Shown here in pieces: positions 35,436 to 43,685 of a DNA stretch of 64,000 nt. The notes under the pieces were generated by a model, which worked only from the letters and a program-made list of their open reading frames with translations, was not told the DNA's origin and searched no databases. The translations under genes were made by a program, and so were the position numbers. The stretch is from Hyphomicrobium_A sp963745205 (GTDB lineage: Bacteria > Pseudomonadota > Alphaproteobacteria > Rhizobiales > Hyphomicrobiaceae). The DNA lies in assembly GCA_963745205.1 (NCBI GenBank), contig CAVUWX010000022.1:169895-233894 (forward strand). The letters are read 5' to 3'. Each line of letters begins with the position of its first letter. Positions within the stretch are counted from its first letter, which is position 1.

Positions 35436-36221
35436 ATGGAGAAAATTATTCCAATGACGAAGGCAAAAAGCGTCGGCGGGCGCGTTTGGGGATATTGCCG
35501 TTTCAGCACCGAGGGACAAAGTGAAGGCGTAAGCTTGGAAACGCAGCGGGCCGCCATAAAAGGTATCTGCCAGGCCGAAAGGTTGTTACTGACGGGTTTT
35601 ATCGTCGATAAGGCGACATCGGGCGCCAAGCCCCTAGCTGATCGCGAGCACGGCGGCAGGATGCTGGCGCGCCTCAGAGAGAGGGTGACTGTCGTTATCG
35701 GACTGAAGCTAGATGCGCATGTTTCGCAATGCCGCCGATTGCCTCAATGTCGCGGCCGAGTTGAATAAGGCGGGCGTGCGGCTCTACCTACACGATCTTG
35801 GGGGATGGATAGCAGGCACGCCCGAGGCAGAGTTCCGGCTAACGATCTTCGCTGGCGTCGCGCAATTCGAGCGCAAGCGCTGCCAGCAGCGCATCCGGGA
35901 AAGCCAAGGCATTTCTTCGCAGCCAAGCGCCGCTTCGAGGGCGGCTAACCGCCGTTTGGATATCGTAAGGTGGGGAGTCCAAAGGGCGAACGCACGCGAC
36001 AGGACACACTTGTGAACTACATCGAGCCTGATCCCGAAGTACATTCCCTTGCAAGTGAACTGCTGACACGAGGATATTCGAGCCGTCTCGCTCGGGGCGA
36101 GTTTGTCGCTCGCGGCTACGAAGTCAGTCACGTGGCGCTTGCTAAGCTTATCAAGAAGCTTCGTGTCGGATGCGAGACATGGGCCGCGCCGTGGGGCGAT
36201 CTTCAAGGACAGATGACATAA
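35436..36221 (+). pseudogene. Decayed serine recombinase (resolvase family)
   Basis: The first frame starts with GGRVWGYCRFSTEGQSEGVS, containing the catalytic Ser of the resolvase fold, and runs to VVIGLKLD. An extra base near 35713-35717 shifts to the frame reading RMFRNAADCLNVAAELNKAG, GVAQFERKRCQQRIRE. A further shift near 35900 and an in-frame TAA at 35946-35948 (where GGK is expected in RRFEGG*PPFGYR) precede the recombinase C-terminus PPFGYRKVGSPKGER through SHVALAKLIKKLR. With two or more shifts and a stop it is a pseudogene rather than a single read error. Confidence 0.78.
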
Positions 36222-36488
36222 TAACAGTATCCCGACGGCGCGCGGGTGCAGTGGTGGTCGGTTCGGAGATGATGCCGATGGGACCTAGGTCACCGTGGCA
36301 TCTCCGGCCGGTCGCGGGGCATCCGCCTGTAAGGAGCGCCAGCGACAGAATTATGCAATCCCAATCGCCCCAATCGCAAAAACTGTCCGTCGCACAAGCT
36401 GCGCGATTGGAAGCCTGGGCGATTGCAACGGTCTTGCTGTTGGGATAGGTACACCGCTCTTTCGCAACGAGCGGAAGGGAGACGTGTC

Positions 36489-36757
36489 ATGTCTAGGAAG
36501 AAGACGCGCAGCTTCGATGACATGGGGAGCTTTTGAAGTTTCGAGCAAGCGACGCAAATCTTTTGCATCGGAGACGAACGTGAAGCGCGGAGATAGGTTC
36601 GTGCATGGCGATGTTGAGCTTCACGAAAAGTTAGGTCGCAACGACCTGTGTCCGTGCGGTTCAGGGCAGCGGTTTCAAGCGCTGCTGCATGAGAAGCGGC
36701 CGCTATGATGGAACGCTTCGCAACCACTACTTTCAGGCCCAAACACTGACGACCTGA
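36489..36757 (+). CDS. SEC-C motif protein, two apparent 1-nt insertions
   Basis: Reading with one G fewer at 36524-36527 and one T fewer at 36673-36675 gives an uninterrupted 88-residue protein: MSRKKTRSFDDMGAFEVSSK through HEKLGRNDLCPCGSGQRFKR and CCMRSGRYDGT, stopping at 36755-36757. GRNDLCPCGSGxxFKxCC is the full zinc-binding SEC-C motif. As given, the frame is broken twice, each time in a homopolymer. SEC-C proteins bind zinc and often associate with the ribosome or secretion machinery; no more specific role can be given. Confidence 0.6.
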
Positions 36758-36767
36758 CGGCCCACGC

Positions 36768-36802
36768 CGCGATCCCCAGCCATTTGTGGGCCGGGGATCG
36801 CG
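36768..36802. terminator. Hairpin terminator between SEC-C and CHAT genes
   Basis: CGCGATCCCC and GGGGATCGCG form a 10-bp stem around a 15-nt loop. It lies 10 nt after the SEC-C stop and 53 nt before the stop of the convergent TPR-CHAT gene and can serve both. Confidence 0.7.
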
Positions 36803-36855
36803 CACCGTCGCCTCGTTGGCTGCTTCGACTACGAGCTTTGGCTCCTTGCTCAAAC

Positions 36856-39800
36856 CTACTGTCCGAAGATGTTGGTGATCCAGTCGTCGCTCGAGCCCGG
36901 TTTGTGCTTCATTTTCTTTCGTGCAGGTGCAGGTTGCGCCGGTGCAACGGCAATTGGCGGTGTCGCGGGCGTGGAAATAACTGGCACGACAGCAGAAGTG
37001 TCATCGGAGTGTGGCCGCAAGATAGTTTCGGCTGCGACTTTGGACGGCGCGCCACCTTCGCCGACCACGACGAAAGGGGCCCAATAGGCGGGGTGGGCCT
37101 CCTGAGGCTGGCCCTTTTCGATCATTGCCACCATTGACCTACGCAGCGCCTCAGAGCGGCCAACAGAGCTATCCGTGGCCATCGTGCTCACTGCCTTGGT
37201 GATGAGCTTAACCGTCGCATCCGAGTAGACAGACCAATGGGAGACGAGCAGCGCACGCGCTCCGGCATAAAAGAAGGCACGGGCGAGGCCGGAGAGGGCT
37301 TCGGCTCCTTCAGCGCCGCCCGCCGCCGTGTTACATGCCGAAAGGATAACCCAATCAGCATCGAGCTTGAGCCCGGCGATCTCGCTGGCCGAAAGGTACC
37401 CGTCGTCCTCTGGCGTCGCTGTCTCGGGTGGTGTGAGGATCAGCCCCGGCTCGGCATTGCCTCGCATCTGGCCGGCGAGCGCGCCATGGGTCGAGAATTG
37501 CACGATGCGATAGGTAGCAAGGCGGCCACTGCTGCTCAGTGCTTTGACTTCGCGTTCCGTGGCTCGGCTGCCGAGCCTGATCTCGTCGCTGCGCACGCCG
37601 AGATCACCGGCGACGGCGCATAGCTCGTCCGCCGTCTCAGGCAGCGGCGCTTGGAAGCGTATAAGTGCAAGGTCGGAGACGCCTTTTTGTTGGTCGAGTG
37701 GTGCCACGCCCCCGCCCGGCCCGAGGACACTCGCCACCTGCTGCATAGCCTTTGGGCAATGCTCCTTCTCACGCGCTCTGTGGGCGGCGTCCACTTGCCA
37801 AGGCTTCTCTGGATTTCCGTCGAGTAGCGGGTTGCCAAAGCCAATCAGCGGTTTCGTTGCGCGGCTCGTCCTGGCGTGTTGGCGCAAGGCTTCGAGGCTC
37901 GCGACGGATGGCAGCACCGTGATGGCGTGGCGGCGGATGAGCCATGCTGCGTTCGCGTAGGCGGCTTTTTTTGCGTCCTCTGGTTTCCCGGTCACCAACA
38001 CCTGGAAGGGTAGCTGTGTAAGCGGGCCTGAAGGGACAACGAGCAACTGCCTGAAGGTGCCGTCTGGGTTCTTGAGCAGGTCTTCAACCTGGCCAAACAA
38101 CGCCTGATACAACTCATTTGCCTTGGCGATATCGAAGGGTAGGGGCTCGCTGTCGGTTACCTCACGGCCAGTTAGGCTCTTACAGCGCTCGCGTCTGGCG
38201 ATTTGCACTTCCTTGCCCCGCTTGGCCTCTTCCGTCGCATCAGACCACGCGCTCGCATCCGTCCAGTTGCTGCTGTCGAGCCCACACCGAAGTGCGGTGA
38301 CGCGCTCCTCGAGCGCCTTGGTGCCAAATTCGCTCTTCACCCAGCGGCTGTCGGTCTTGGTGACGACCCAAATAAAGGTCTCCTCGGGCGTCGGCTCAAG
38401 TTGAGGCGTATCGAGGAATAGAACCAACGCTTCGTTGTCGCGAAGCTGGGATTGAACGTCGGCGATGGAGAGAGGCTTTGGGCTCGCGAGCGCGGCGTAA
38501 TCCCGGAAGTCCTTGGCAAGCTGCTTATCGATCTCAGTGATCCGAGTATCGATAGCCTCAAGCCGAGCCCCGTCGGCATCGACACGATGCTGCGGGCGAG
38601 CGACCTCGTCCGGCTGCGCGTGAATGGGCTGCGCGATCACGCGGGCACTATTGTCAAGGCATTCGCGATCCGGCAGACCAAGACACGCGAGCGGATGCCT
38701 CTCGGCTTGAGCGACCGCACGCGGGATACCGTTAGCGGCCTCGGCCTGTTTGCTGCCCTCCTCAGGGGGTTGCGATACAGAAGCGCTGCGCGCTGCTTCC
38801 CGTTTCTGCCACTCGGCCACAAGGTCCTGCCGCTCGCGAACAATGGCTGCGAGTGCCGGTTTGCCAGCGGCGCTACGTGCGGCCATTTGGGCCAGCGACG
38901 CGGCGGCCTCTGAGCTTCGTGCCCATTGCGCGGTCTCGAACATTTCGGCAGCCAAGCCGGGCTCACGAGCGTGCTCTGCTGCCGCGAGGCGATGGGCCGC
39001 TTTGACCAGCCCCCAGAATTGGTCGCTATTTTGTTCCGCTTCACTTTCTCCTTTCCCCGTCGGGGCCGTGCCGATTGTTTCAGTGCTGCGCTCGGCCCGG
39101 GGGATAATCACACCAGTGCTGCGTTCCCAGAAGAGCGCCGCCCGGGTCCAGTCGCTTTGGTTGAAGTACAATCGTGCTAGGCCGTTGAGCGCCCAAGCGA
39201 CAAAGGGGTGGTGGTCGGCCTTTTCCCAAATCGCGAGGCTGCGCTTATAGAGCGGCTCGGCCTCGGCGTAGCGGCCCTGAGTACGATACTGGTCGGCCAG
39301 CTTGATGAGCACGAGCGCGACCGCAGGGTCGTCGGGGCCTAGCGCCTTCTCGTCGATAGCCAGCGCGCGCTTGTTCAACGATTCGGCCTCGGCATAGCGG
39401 CCTTGATCTTGGTACAGCCCCGCTAGATTGTTGAGTTTGGTGGCGACGTGGGGGTCGTCGGGGCCCAGCTTTTTCTCGTCAATAGCCAGCGCGCGTTTGA
39501 GGAGCGGCTCGGCCTCGGCATAACGGCCTTGGTCTTGGTACACCCTGGCCAGGTTGTTGAGTTCGACGCCGACTATCTGGCGGTCGGGGCCCCTCTTCTC
39601 GTCGATAGCCAGTGCGCGCTTGAGGAGCGGCTCGGCCTCGGCGTAGCGACCCTCGGCGTGGTACAGCCCGCCCAGCATGTTGAGCATAAGCGCGAGATTA
39701 TGGTCATCGGGGCCTGCCGTCTTCTCGACGATTGTCAGCAGACGTTGGGCCAGCGGGATCGCTTGCGCGTCATCGCCTCGATTGTGGAGATCGAGAATCT

Positions 39801-39897
39801 CTTGATAGAGCCCGTGGGTGTCCTGCGCCATAGCAGGTGGAGCGAGTACGAGCCCCCACGCCACCACCATCCCCGCCACCGGCCTTGCGAGACGCAT
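36856..39897 (-). CDS. Exported TPR-CHAT protease 2 (element-borne)
   Basis: A 1013-residue protein. ATG at 39897 has AGAGG upstream and starts a signal peptide (MRLARPVAGMVVAW..., cleavage after AMA); an ATG at 39933 would add 12 residues without a ribosome site. Residues about 30-250 contain five 42-residue kinesin-light-chain-type TPRs (QGRYAEAEPLLKRALAIDEK...). A helical linker (250-480) leads to a CHAT peptidase (about 640-960) with the dyad His804 (VQFSTHGALAG) and Cys855 (VILSACNTAAGG). It differs from the chromosomal TPR-CHAT in TPR type and linker, so it is not a recent duplicate. Substrate unknown; the C-terminal end is basic and proline-rich. Confidence 0.9.
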   Translation of the reverse strand: MRLARPVAGMVVAWGLVLAPPAMAQDTHGLYQEILDLHNRGDDAQAIPLAQRLLTIVEKTAGPDDHNLALMLNMLGGLYHAEGRYAEAEPLLKRALAIDEKRGPDRQIVGVELNNLARVYQDQGRYAEAEPLLKRALAIDEKKLGPDDPHVATKLNNLAGLYQDQGRYAEAESLNKRALAIDEKALGPDDPAVALVLIKLADQYRTQGRYAEAEPLYKRSLAIWEKADHHPFVAWALNGLARLYFNQSDWTRAALFWERSTGVIIPRAERSTETIGTAPTGKGESEAEQNSDQFWGLVKAAHRLAAAEHAREPGLAAEMFETAQWARSSEAAASLAQMAARSAAGKPALAAIVRERQDLVAEWQKREAARSASVSQPPEEGSKQAEAANGIPRAVAQAERHPLACLGLPDRECLDNSARVIAQPIHAQPDEVARPQHRVDADGARLEAIDTRITEIDKQLAKDFRDYAALASPKPLSIADVQSQLRDNEALVLFLDTPQLEPTPEETFIWVVTKTDSRWVKSEFGTKALEERVTALRCGLDSSNWTDASAWSDATEEAKRGKEVQIARRERCKSLTGREVTDSEPLPFDIAKANELYQALFGQVEDLLKNPDGTFRQLLVVPSGPLTQLPFQVLVTGKPEDAKKAAYANAAWLIRRHAITVLPSVASLEALRQHARTSRATKPLIGFGNPLLDGNPEKPWQVDAAHRAREKEHCPKAMQQVASVLGPGGGVAPLDQQKGVSDLALIRFQAPLPETADELCAVAGDLGVRSDEIRLGSRATEREVKALSSSGRLATYRIVQFSTHGALAGQMRGNAEPGLILTPPETATPEDDGYLSASEIAGLKLDADWVILSACNTAAGGAEGAEALSGLARAFFYAGARALLVSHWSVYSDATVKLITKAVSTMATDSSVGRSEALRRSMVAMIEKGQPQEAHPAYWAPFVVVGEGGAPSKVAAETILRPHSDDTSAVVPVISTPATPPIAVAPAQPAPARKKMKHKPGSSDDWITNIFGQ

Positions 39898-40110
39898 GCC
39901 GAGCCTCTTCCGCAATCGGATGACCCAACCCATCAACTATGTCGAGCAGCCGTGTCGGCGGCAAGGCGGGCACGTCGTTGCCATGTAGGCGGACAACTAG
40001 GTGGAAGCGGGGAAAAACTCTGGTGTGCCTCGCGAATATCCAGCGGGGACGGCGTAATCAGTGAGTGATTTGGCGTACAAAGACCCCCCAAAACCCCTAG
40101 CCAATGCGCT

Positions 40111-40362
40111 TTACGAGGTAGGCTCCTTCAACAGACGCAGGAAATGCTCTGCGTGTTGATAGAAATTCTCGGCCGCAATGGTATCGCCCCTGGAAGCGGC
40201 TTCACGCGCAAGCGCCATGTAACTGTGGTAGCTTTTTTCCGCATTGGCGGAAATCTGCCCGTGGCGACGGCTCCCGTCTGGTCTAGGATTATTTCTTTGG
40301 TTCGGCGGTGACGGGCGCGACCAACGCCGTTTTGGTTTGTTGGCATAACGACCCTCATTCAT
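40111..40362 (-). CDS. Short DUF4167-like protein
   Basis: An 83-residue protein with a basic disordered head (MNEGRYANKPKRRWSRPSPP) and the DUF4167 core AEKSYHSYMALAREAASRGD followed by TIAAENFYQHAEHFLRLL. The family is a core alphaproteobacterial RNA-binding-like protein of 150-300 residues; this copy keeps only the head and the core helices and lies on the island, so it is an extra, minimal paralogue. It is upstream of the CHAT gene on the same strand. Confidence 0.68.
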   Translation of the reverse strand: MNEGRYANKPKRRWSRPSPPNQRNNPRPDGSRRHGQISANAEKSYHSYMALAREAASRGDTIAAENFYQHAEHFLRLLKEPTS

Positions 40363-40502
40363 CGAGCAATCTCTCCTCGTTCTCGTCAGTCGCGCACCGA
40401 ACGTGGCGCGGGTAACCCTCGCAAGCGATTAGGGAGCAGCCGGTTGCAACGGATGATATTGGTTCTGGATACTTCTAGCCCCACCAGGGAGACCGGCTGA
40501 GA

Positions 40503-40775
40503 ATGCCTCATCCTCGGTCAAAGAAGCCTAAAGCTAGTGCCGGGAGGGCCTCATCCGACCCTTCAGCTAAGCTCAGGAAGAGACGGCTTCCAGAGGCAAG
40601 CCTTGCACCCGAGCAAGCGAAGCAATCGATATTTGCTATCGGCGACCCGGTCTCCCATCCCCAATTCGGAGACGGAAGCGTAACGGCGATTGATGGTGGC
40701 ACGCTCACTATCGCGTTCGTCGATCACCAAGTGAGGAACATCCTCGACTACTACGTGAAGCGCCAAAAGAAATAG
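40503..40775 (+). CDS. Small protein with UvrD C-terminal/Tudor-like domain
   Basis: A 90-residue protein: a basic linker (1-40), then FAIGDPVSHPQFGDGSVTAI with 'GGTLTIAFVDHQVRNILDYY', which matches the small beta-barrel found at the end of UvrD/PcrA helicases (the 'GD.V.H..FG.G.V' motif). Such barrels bind RNA polymerase or DNA. Standing 103 nt before a Y-family polymerase gene, it may be part of the same DNA-repair unit (inference). Confidence 0.62.
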   Translation: MPHPRSKKPKASAGRASSDPSAKLRKRRLPEASLAPEQAKQSIFAIGDPVSHPQFGDGSVTAIDGGTLTIAFVDHQVRNILDYYVKRQKK

Positions 40776-40878
40776 GACGAGCCGTGTCCAACAGGTAATA
40801 CTCCCTACTCGCCAGTTCTAGTACCCAAGCCCCGAATCTCGCTAATCTTCAAAGCTTGTCAGGCCGTGGAGATCGGTT

Positions 40879-42078
40879 TTGCTGCGCTGGCTCGTTCTTG
40901 ATCTAAACAGCTTCTTCGCGTCGTGCGAGCAGCAGGAAGATCCCGAGCTGAGGGACCGGCCGCTGATCGTCGTGCAGACTATGGCGGAAACGACCTGCGC
41001 CATTGCTGCCAGCTACCCCGCAAAAGCTTTGGGCATAAAAACCGGCACGCTGGTGCATGAAGCACGGCGGCTTTGCCCGCATTTGAAGCTGGTGCAAGCC
41101 AACCACAAGCTTTACGTCGAATATCACCACCGCATTTTGAGGGCCATCGACAAGCACATTCCGGTTGAAGATGTCATGTCGATTGATGAAGTCGCTTGCC
41201 GCCTCGATAAGGTGCAGCAACAGCCGGTGGTGGCCCGAAAGCTTGCGCGAGACATCAAGCACGAAATACAGACACAAGTCGGTGCGTGCCTGACAAGCTC
41301 CATCGGTATTTCAGCAAACAAGCTTTTGGCCAAACTGGCTTCCAACATGCAGAAGCCCGATGGGCTCGTGATCCTGCCCATCGAGGAGCTTCCCCGCGCG
41401 ATACTTCACTTGAAGCTGCGAGATATCCCCGGTATCGGCCCCAACATGGCCGAGCGCCTGCAAAAGGCGGGCATAACCGACATCGCCACCCTTTGGAAAA
41501 CCGACGCCTCTCGCCTCCGGCTGATTTGGGGTGGCGTGGCAGGCGAGAAGATGCACGCCCTTCTACATGGCGAAGACATCGTAAGCCCGAAGCATGCGCG
41601 ATCAAGCATCAGTCACCAGCACGTTCTGGCACCCAACGACCGAACCAAACAAAAATCGGCCGCCGTGGTGAGACAGCTACTGGTACGGGCTGCTCAGCGC
41701 CTGAGGGACGATGGTTTTTTCTGCCGCCGCCTGGCGGTGGAGGTGAAGTGGTTCGGCCGAGATGGAGACTCTTGGACTGCCACGCGCAGCTTCTCTGAAA
41801 CACAGGATACCGGCGTGCTGCTGCGCGTCTTGCAGGAAATATGGCCCGAAGTGCCCGACCTGAAGCCCCTACGCGTCGGCGTTGCCCTCTCGAACCTGGC
41901 TCTCAAGGAGGCTCATCAGCCTGACCTATTCGATAAGCCGAGAGACGCAAGGCTTGTGACGGCAATCGACGAACTGAACGCAAAGTTCGGCAAAGGTGCG
42001 ATCTCTTATGGTGCTGCCGCCGACGATCAGACCAGCAAAATCGCTTTCCAAAGGGTGCCGAAGGTGAAGGAATTTTAA
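40879..42078 (+). CDS. Y-family DNA polymerase (DinB/Pol IV-like)
   Basis: A 399-residue translesion polymerase. TTG at 40879 is used as start, with GGAG 8 nt upstream. Catalytic acidic residues: the first Asp in LVLDLNSFFASCEQ and Asp-Glu in MSIDEVACR. Palm continues with SSIGISANKLLAKLAS, a thumb HhH motif (RDIPGIGPNMAERLQKAGI) and a little-finger domain ending DLFDKP. A C-terminal stretch lacks a clear beta-clamp motif other than QPDLF, which itself is a plausible clamp-binding peptide. Probably gives damage-tolerant, mutagenic synthesis. Confidence 0.88.
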   Translation: MLRWLVLDLNSFFASCEQQEDPELRDRPLIVVQTMAETTCAIAASYPAKALGIKTGTLVHEARRLCPHLKLVQANHKLYVEYHHRILRAIDKHIPVEDVMSIDEVACRLDKVQQQPVVARKLARDIKHEIQTQVGACLTSSIGISANKLLAKLASNMQKPDGLVILPIEELPRAILHLKLRDIPGIGPNMAERLQKAGITDIATLWKTDASRLRLIWGGVAGEKMHALLHGEDIVSPKHARSSISHQHVLAPNDRTKQKSAAVVRQLLVRAAQRLRDDGFFCRRLAVEVKWFGRDGDSWTATRSFSETQDTGVLLRVLQEIWPEVPDLKPLRVGVALSNLALKEAHQPDLFDKPRDARLVTAIDELNAKFGKGAISYGAAADDQTSKIAFQRVPKVKEF

Positions 42079-42214
42079 GAGCGCCTGCTGCCATTTGTTT
42101 TCGGCTTCGTGATACTCGCTTCGAGCGAATACGGCGACATCGGCCCGGCAGGGTAGGGACCAGCAGGTCGCGTGGATCAGGATCGAGTGTTCCTAACCAA
42201 CGGCGAGCGACGAT

Positions 42215-42841
42215 ATGCAATTGGTCATGATGCTCTATACGGCATCGACATGGGTGCTGCCGGTTCTCCTTGCCGTCACGCTGCATGAAGCCGCCCATGG
42301 CTTCGTCGCGTATCAGTTGGGCGACGACACTGCTTATCGCCTTGGCCGAGTGACCTTCAATCCCCTGAAGCACATCGACCCGTTCGGGACGATCCTGATG
42401 CCAGCGATCCTTTTGCTTCTTCGCGCGCCATTTCTCTTCGGATACGCCAAGCCCGTGCCCGTCAATTTTCGGGCGCTCAATCACCCACGCCGCGACATGG
42501 TCCTTGTGGCTGCCGCTGGACCAGGCATGAACATCGCGCTCGCCACGCTCGCGGCCCTACTATTCCATATCACTTACTATTTGCCACAGGGCGTCGGGTC
42601 ATGGGTGGCCCAGAACCTCCAAAACGCGCTGATCATCAATGTGGTTCTGGCCGTGTTCAATATGCTGCCGCTCCCGCCGCTTGACGGCGGCCGGGAATAT
42701 CCACAGAGGCGCTGCGCCCGAAATCGACAGGCGATGCGTGGCGCGTCGTCCACAGGTGCGCTCATGGCCTGTGCATTGCGGGACTGGCTTACAATGGCGA
42801 GGCGGAAAGTTTGCCGCGCTGACCGACCTTCAAGGATTTAG
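42215..42841 (+). pseudogene. Site-2 protease (M50) truncated at the 3' end
   Basis: The first about 160 residues are a normal M50B membrane metalloprotease: HEAAH zinc motif in LLAVTLHEAAHGFVAYQLGD, 'YRLGRVTFNPLKHIDPFGTI', membrane helices, and the third metal ligand in NMLPLPPLDGGR. Directly after GGR (about 42694) the sequence changes to Arg-rich, non-homologous codons, whereas family members continue with two more helices. No nearby frame restores the end, so this is a true truncation, about 430 nt from the tRNA attachment repeat. Zinc ligands are retained but a functional enzyme is doubtful. Confidence 0.65.
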
Positions 42842-43124
42842 GAGTTCATCGGAGGGATCCCAAAGGCCGGGGAGCCGCGTTTCTTCTACCTCCCGCCTGC
42901 GAACGAAATCGGCGACAAAAGGATTACGAGCAGCCAAGCGCCAACTGTGTGCATTCTCATTCGTGACCCTCGGACAACGTGGGTGTTCATGCTGCTTGAA
43001 ACGCGACCCCACCTAAGATGGATCGTGCTGATCAAAGCCCTGTGATCGATGTTGCTGTATGGTTGCTCGGCAATCGCGTGGGTCTGGTACCGAGTCAACG
43101 TGATGCGCTTAAGACTTTGATTTT
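42700..43124. other. Right-end segment of the element, unassigned
   Basis: Between the truncated protease and the tRNA repeat there is no convincing gene. One frame (42843-43044) reads EFIGGIPKAGEPRFFYLPPA and ILIRDPRTTWVFMLLE with a stop before it, possibly the 3' remnant of an unrelated gene. I could not identify it. Confidence 0.4.
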
Positions 43125-43126
43125 AT

Positions 43127-43213
43127 TGGTGCCCCAGGCCCGACTCGAACGGGCACGTCCTTGCGAACACCAGATTTTGAGTCTGGCGCGTCTACCGGTT
43201 CCGCCACTGGGGC
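43127..43213 (-). tRNA. tRNA-Leu(CAA), intact; right attachment site
   Basis: On the reverse strand the 87-nt gene starts GCCCCAG, pairs with CTGGGGC, and carries discriminator A and an encoded CCA. Anticodon arm CCAGA-CTCAAAA-TCTGG gives anticodon CAA (Leu). The D-arm, a class II long variable arm (GGTGTTCGCAAGGACGT) and T-arm GCCCG-TTCGAGT-CGGGC are regular. The first 85 nt from the 3' side are repeated at 26341-26425, so this gene is the insertion target of the element. Confidence 0.93.
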
Positions 43214-43306
43214 TGGCACAGAAGCCGCGCATCATACTGTCGGCTCGAAGCACGTCAACGCGGGACGGCAGCGCCATCGGCGCGGGCGCCGGACCGATAG
43301 CCGCGG

Positions 43307-43657
43307 CTACTTCCAGGAATACGTCATGCGCCCCGTTCGGTGCCGGTGCTCGGTGATCTGCACATGATCGCCGATGTGCGGGTCCGTCTTTTTAAGCACC
43401 ATGACGTTGACGCGGTGCCCGTTCTCGAGCGCGACGTCGACCGAGAGGCCGTTCTCGATCGCCTGCGTGTTCGTCGTGTTAAGCGGACCGATCGAAACGA
43501 CGGTGCCCGGCACGCGGACGTTCTCGACGTGCGCATCGTAGTCCTCGTAGAGAAAGAACAGCCCGATCGCGGCAACAACGCCGATGCCGATGCCGATCTT
43601 CTTGGCCCGCTGGCGCCAAAGCGCCTGCTCGAGCTTCCGCCTCGTTTCCTCGCGCAT
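43307..43657 (-). CDS. Hypothetical single-TM protein downstream of the mutase
   Basis: A 116-residue protein with a basic N-terminal helix (REETRRKLEQALWRQRAKK), one TM segment (about 20-38, IGIGIGVVAAIGLFFLY) and a C-terminal beta-rich domain ('VRVPGTVVSIGPLN', 'VALENGHRVNVMVLKKTDPH'). The ribosome site GGGGGAAAAGAGAAG is clear. It starts 28 nt after the ethylmalonyl-CoA mutase stop, so it is probably co-transcribed; no link to the pathway is known to me. Confidence 0.68.
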   Translation of the reverse strand: MREETRRKLEQALWRQRAKKIGIGIGVVAAIGLFFLYEDYDAHVENVRVPGTVVSIGPLNTTNTQAIENGLSVDVALENGHRVNVMVLKKTDPHIGDHVQITEHRHRTGRMTYSWK

Positions 43658-43685
43658 GCTTCTCTTTTCCCCCGGGCCGGTTCGC

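Larger units (their letters stand above)
26426..43124. mobile_element. Integrated element at tRNA-Leu(CAA), about 16.7 kb
   Basis: Bounded by the 85-nt direct repeats at 26341-26425 and 43125-43209. It carries an integrase at the left end, a regulator-like gene, a PriCT-2 primase, a VapE-type ATPase, a repeat array resembling an origin, several small orphan genes, a decayed serine recombinase, a TPR-CHAT gene and a Y-family polymerase. The integrase, primase and VapE order is that of phage satellites or integrative elements able to replicate. No capsid, portal, or conjugation genes are present. The M50 fragment and mixed cargo near the right end suggest more than one insertion event. Confidence 0.78.

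Noticed and set aside
36222..36488. Open frames between the serine-recombinase remnant and the SEC-C gene
   Set aside because: Short, overlapping in several frames, no ribosome sites and no recognisable motif.
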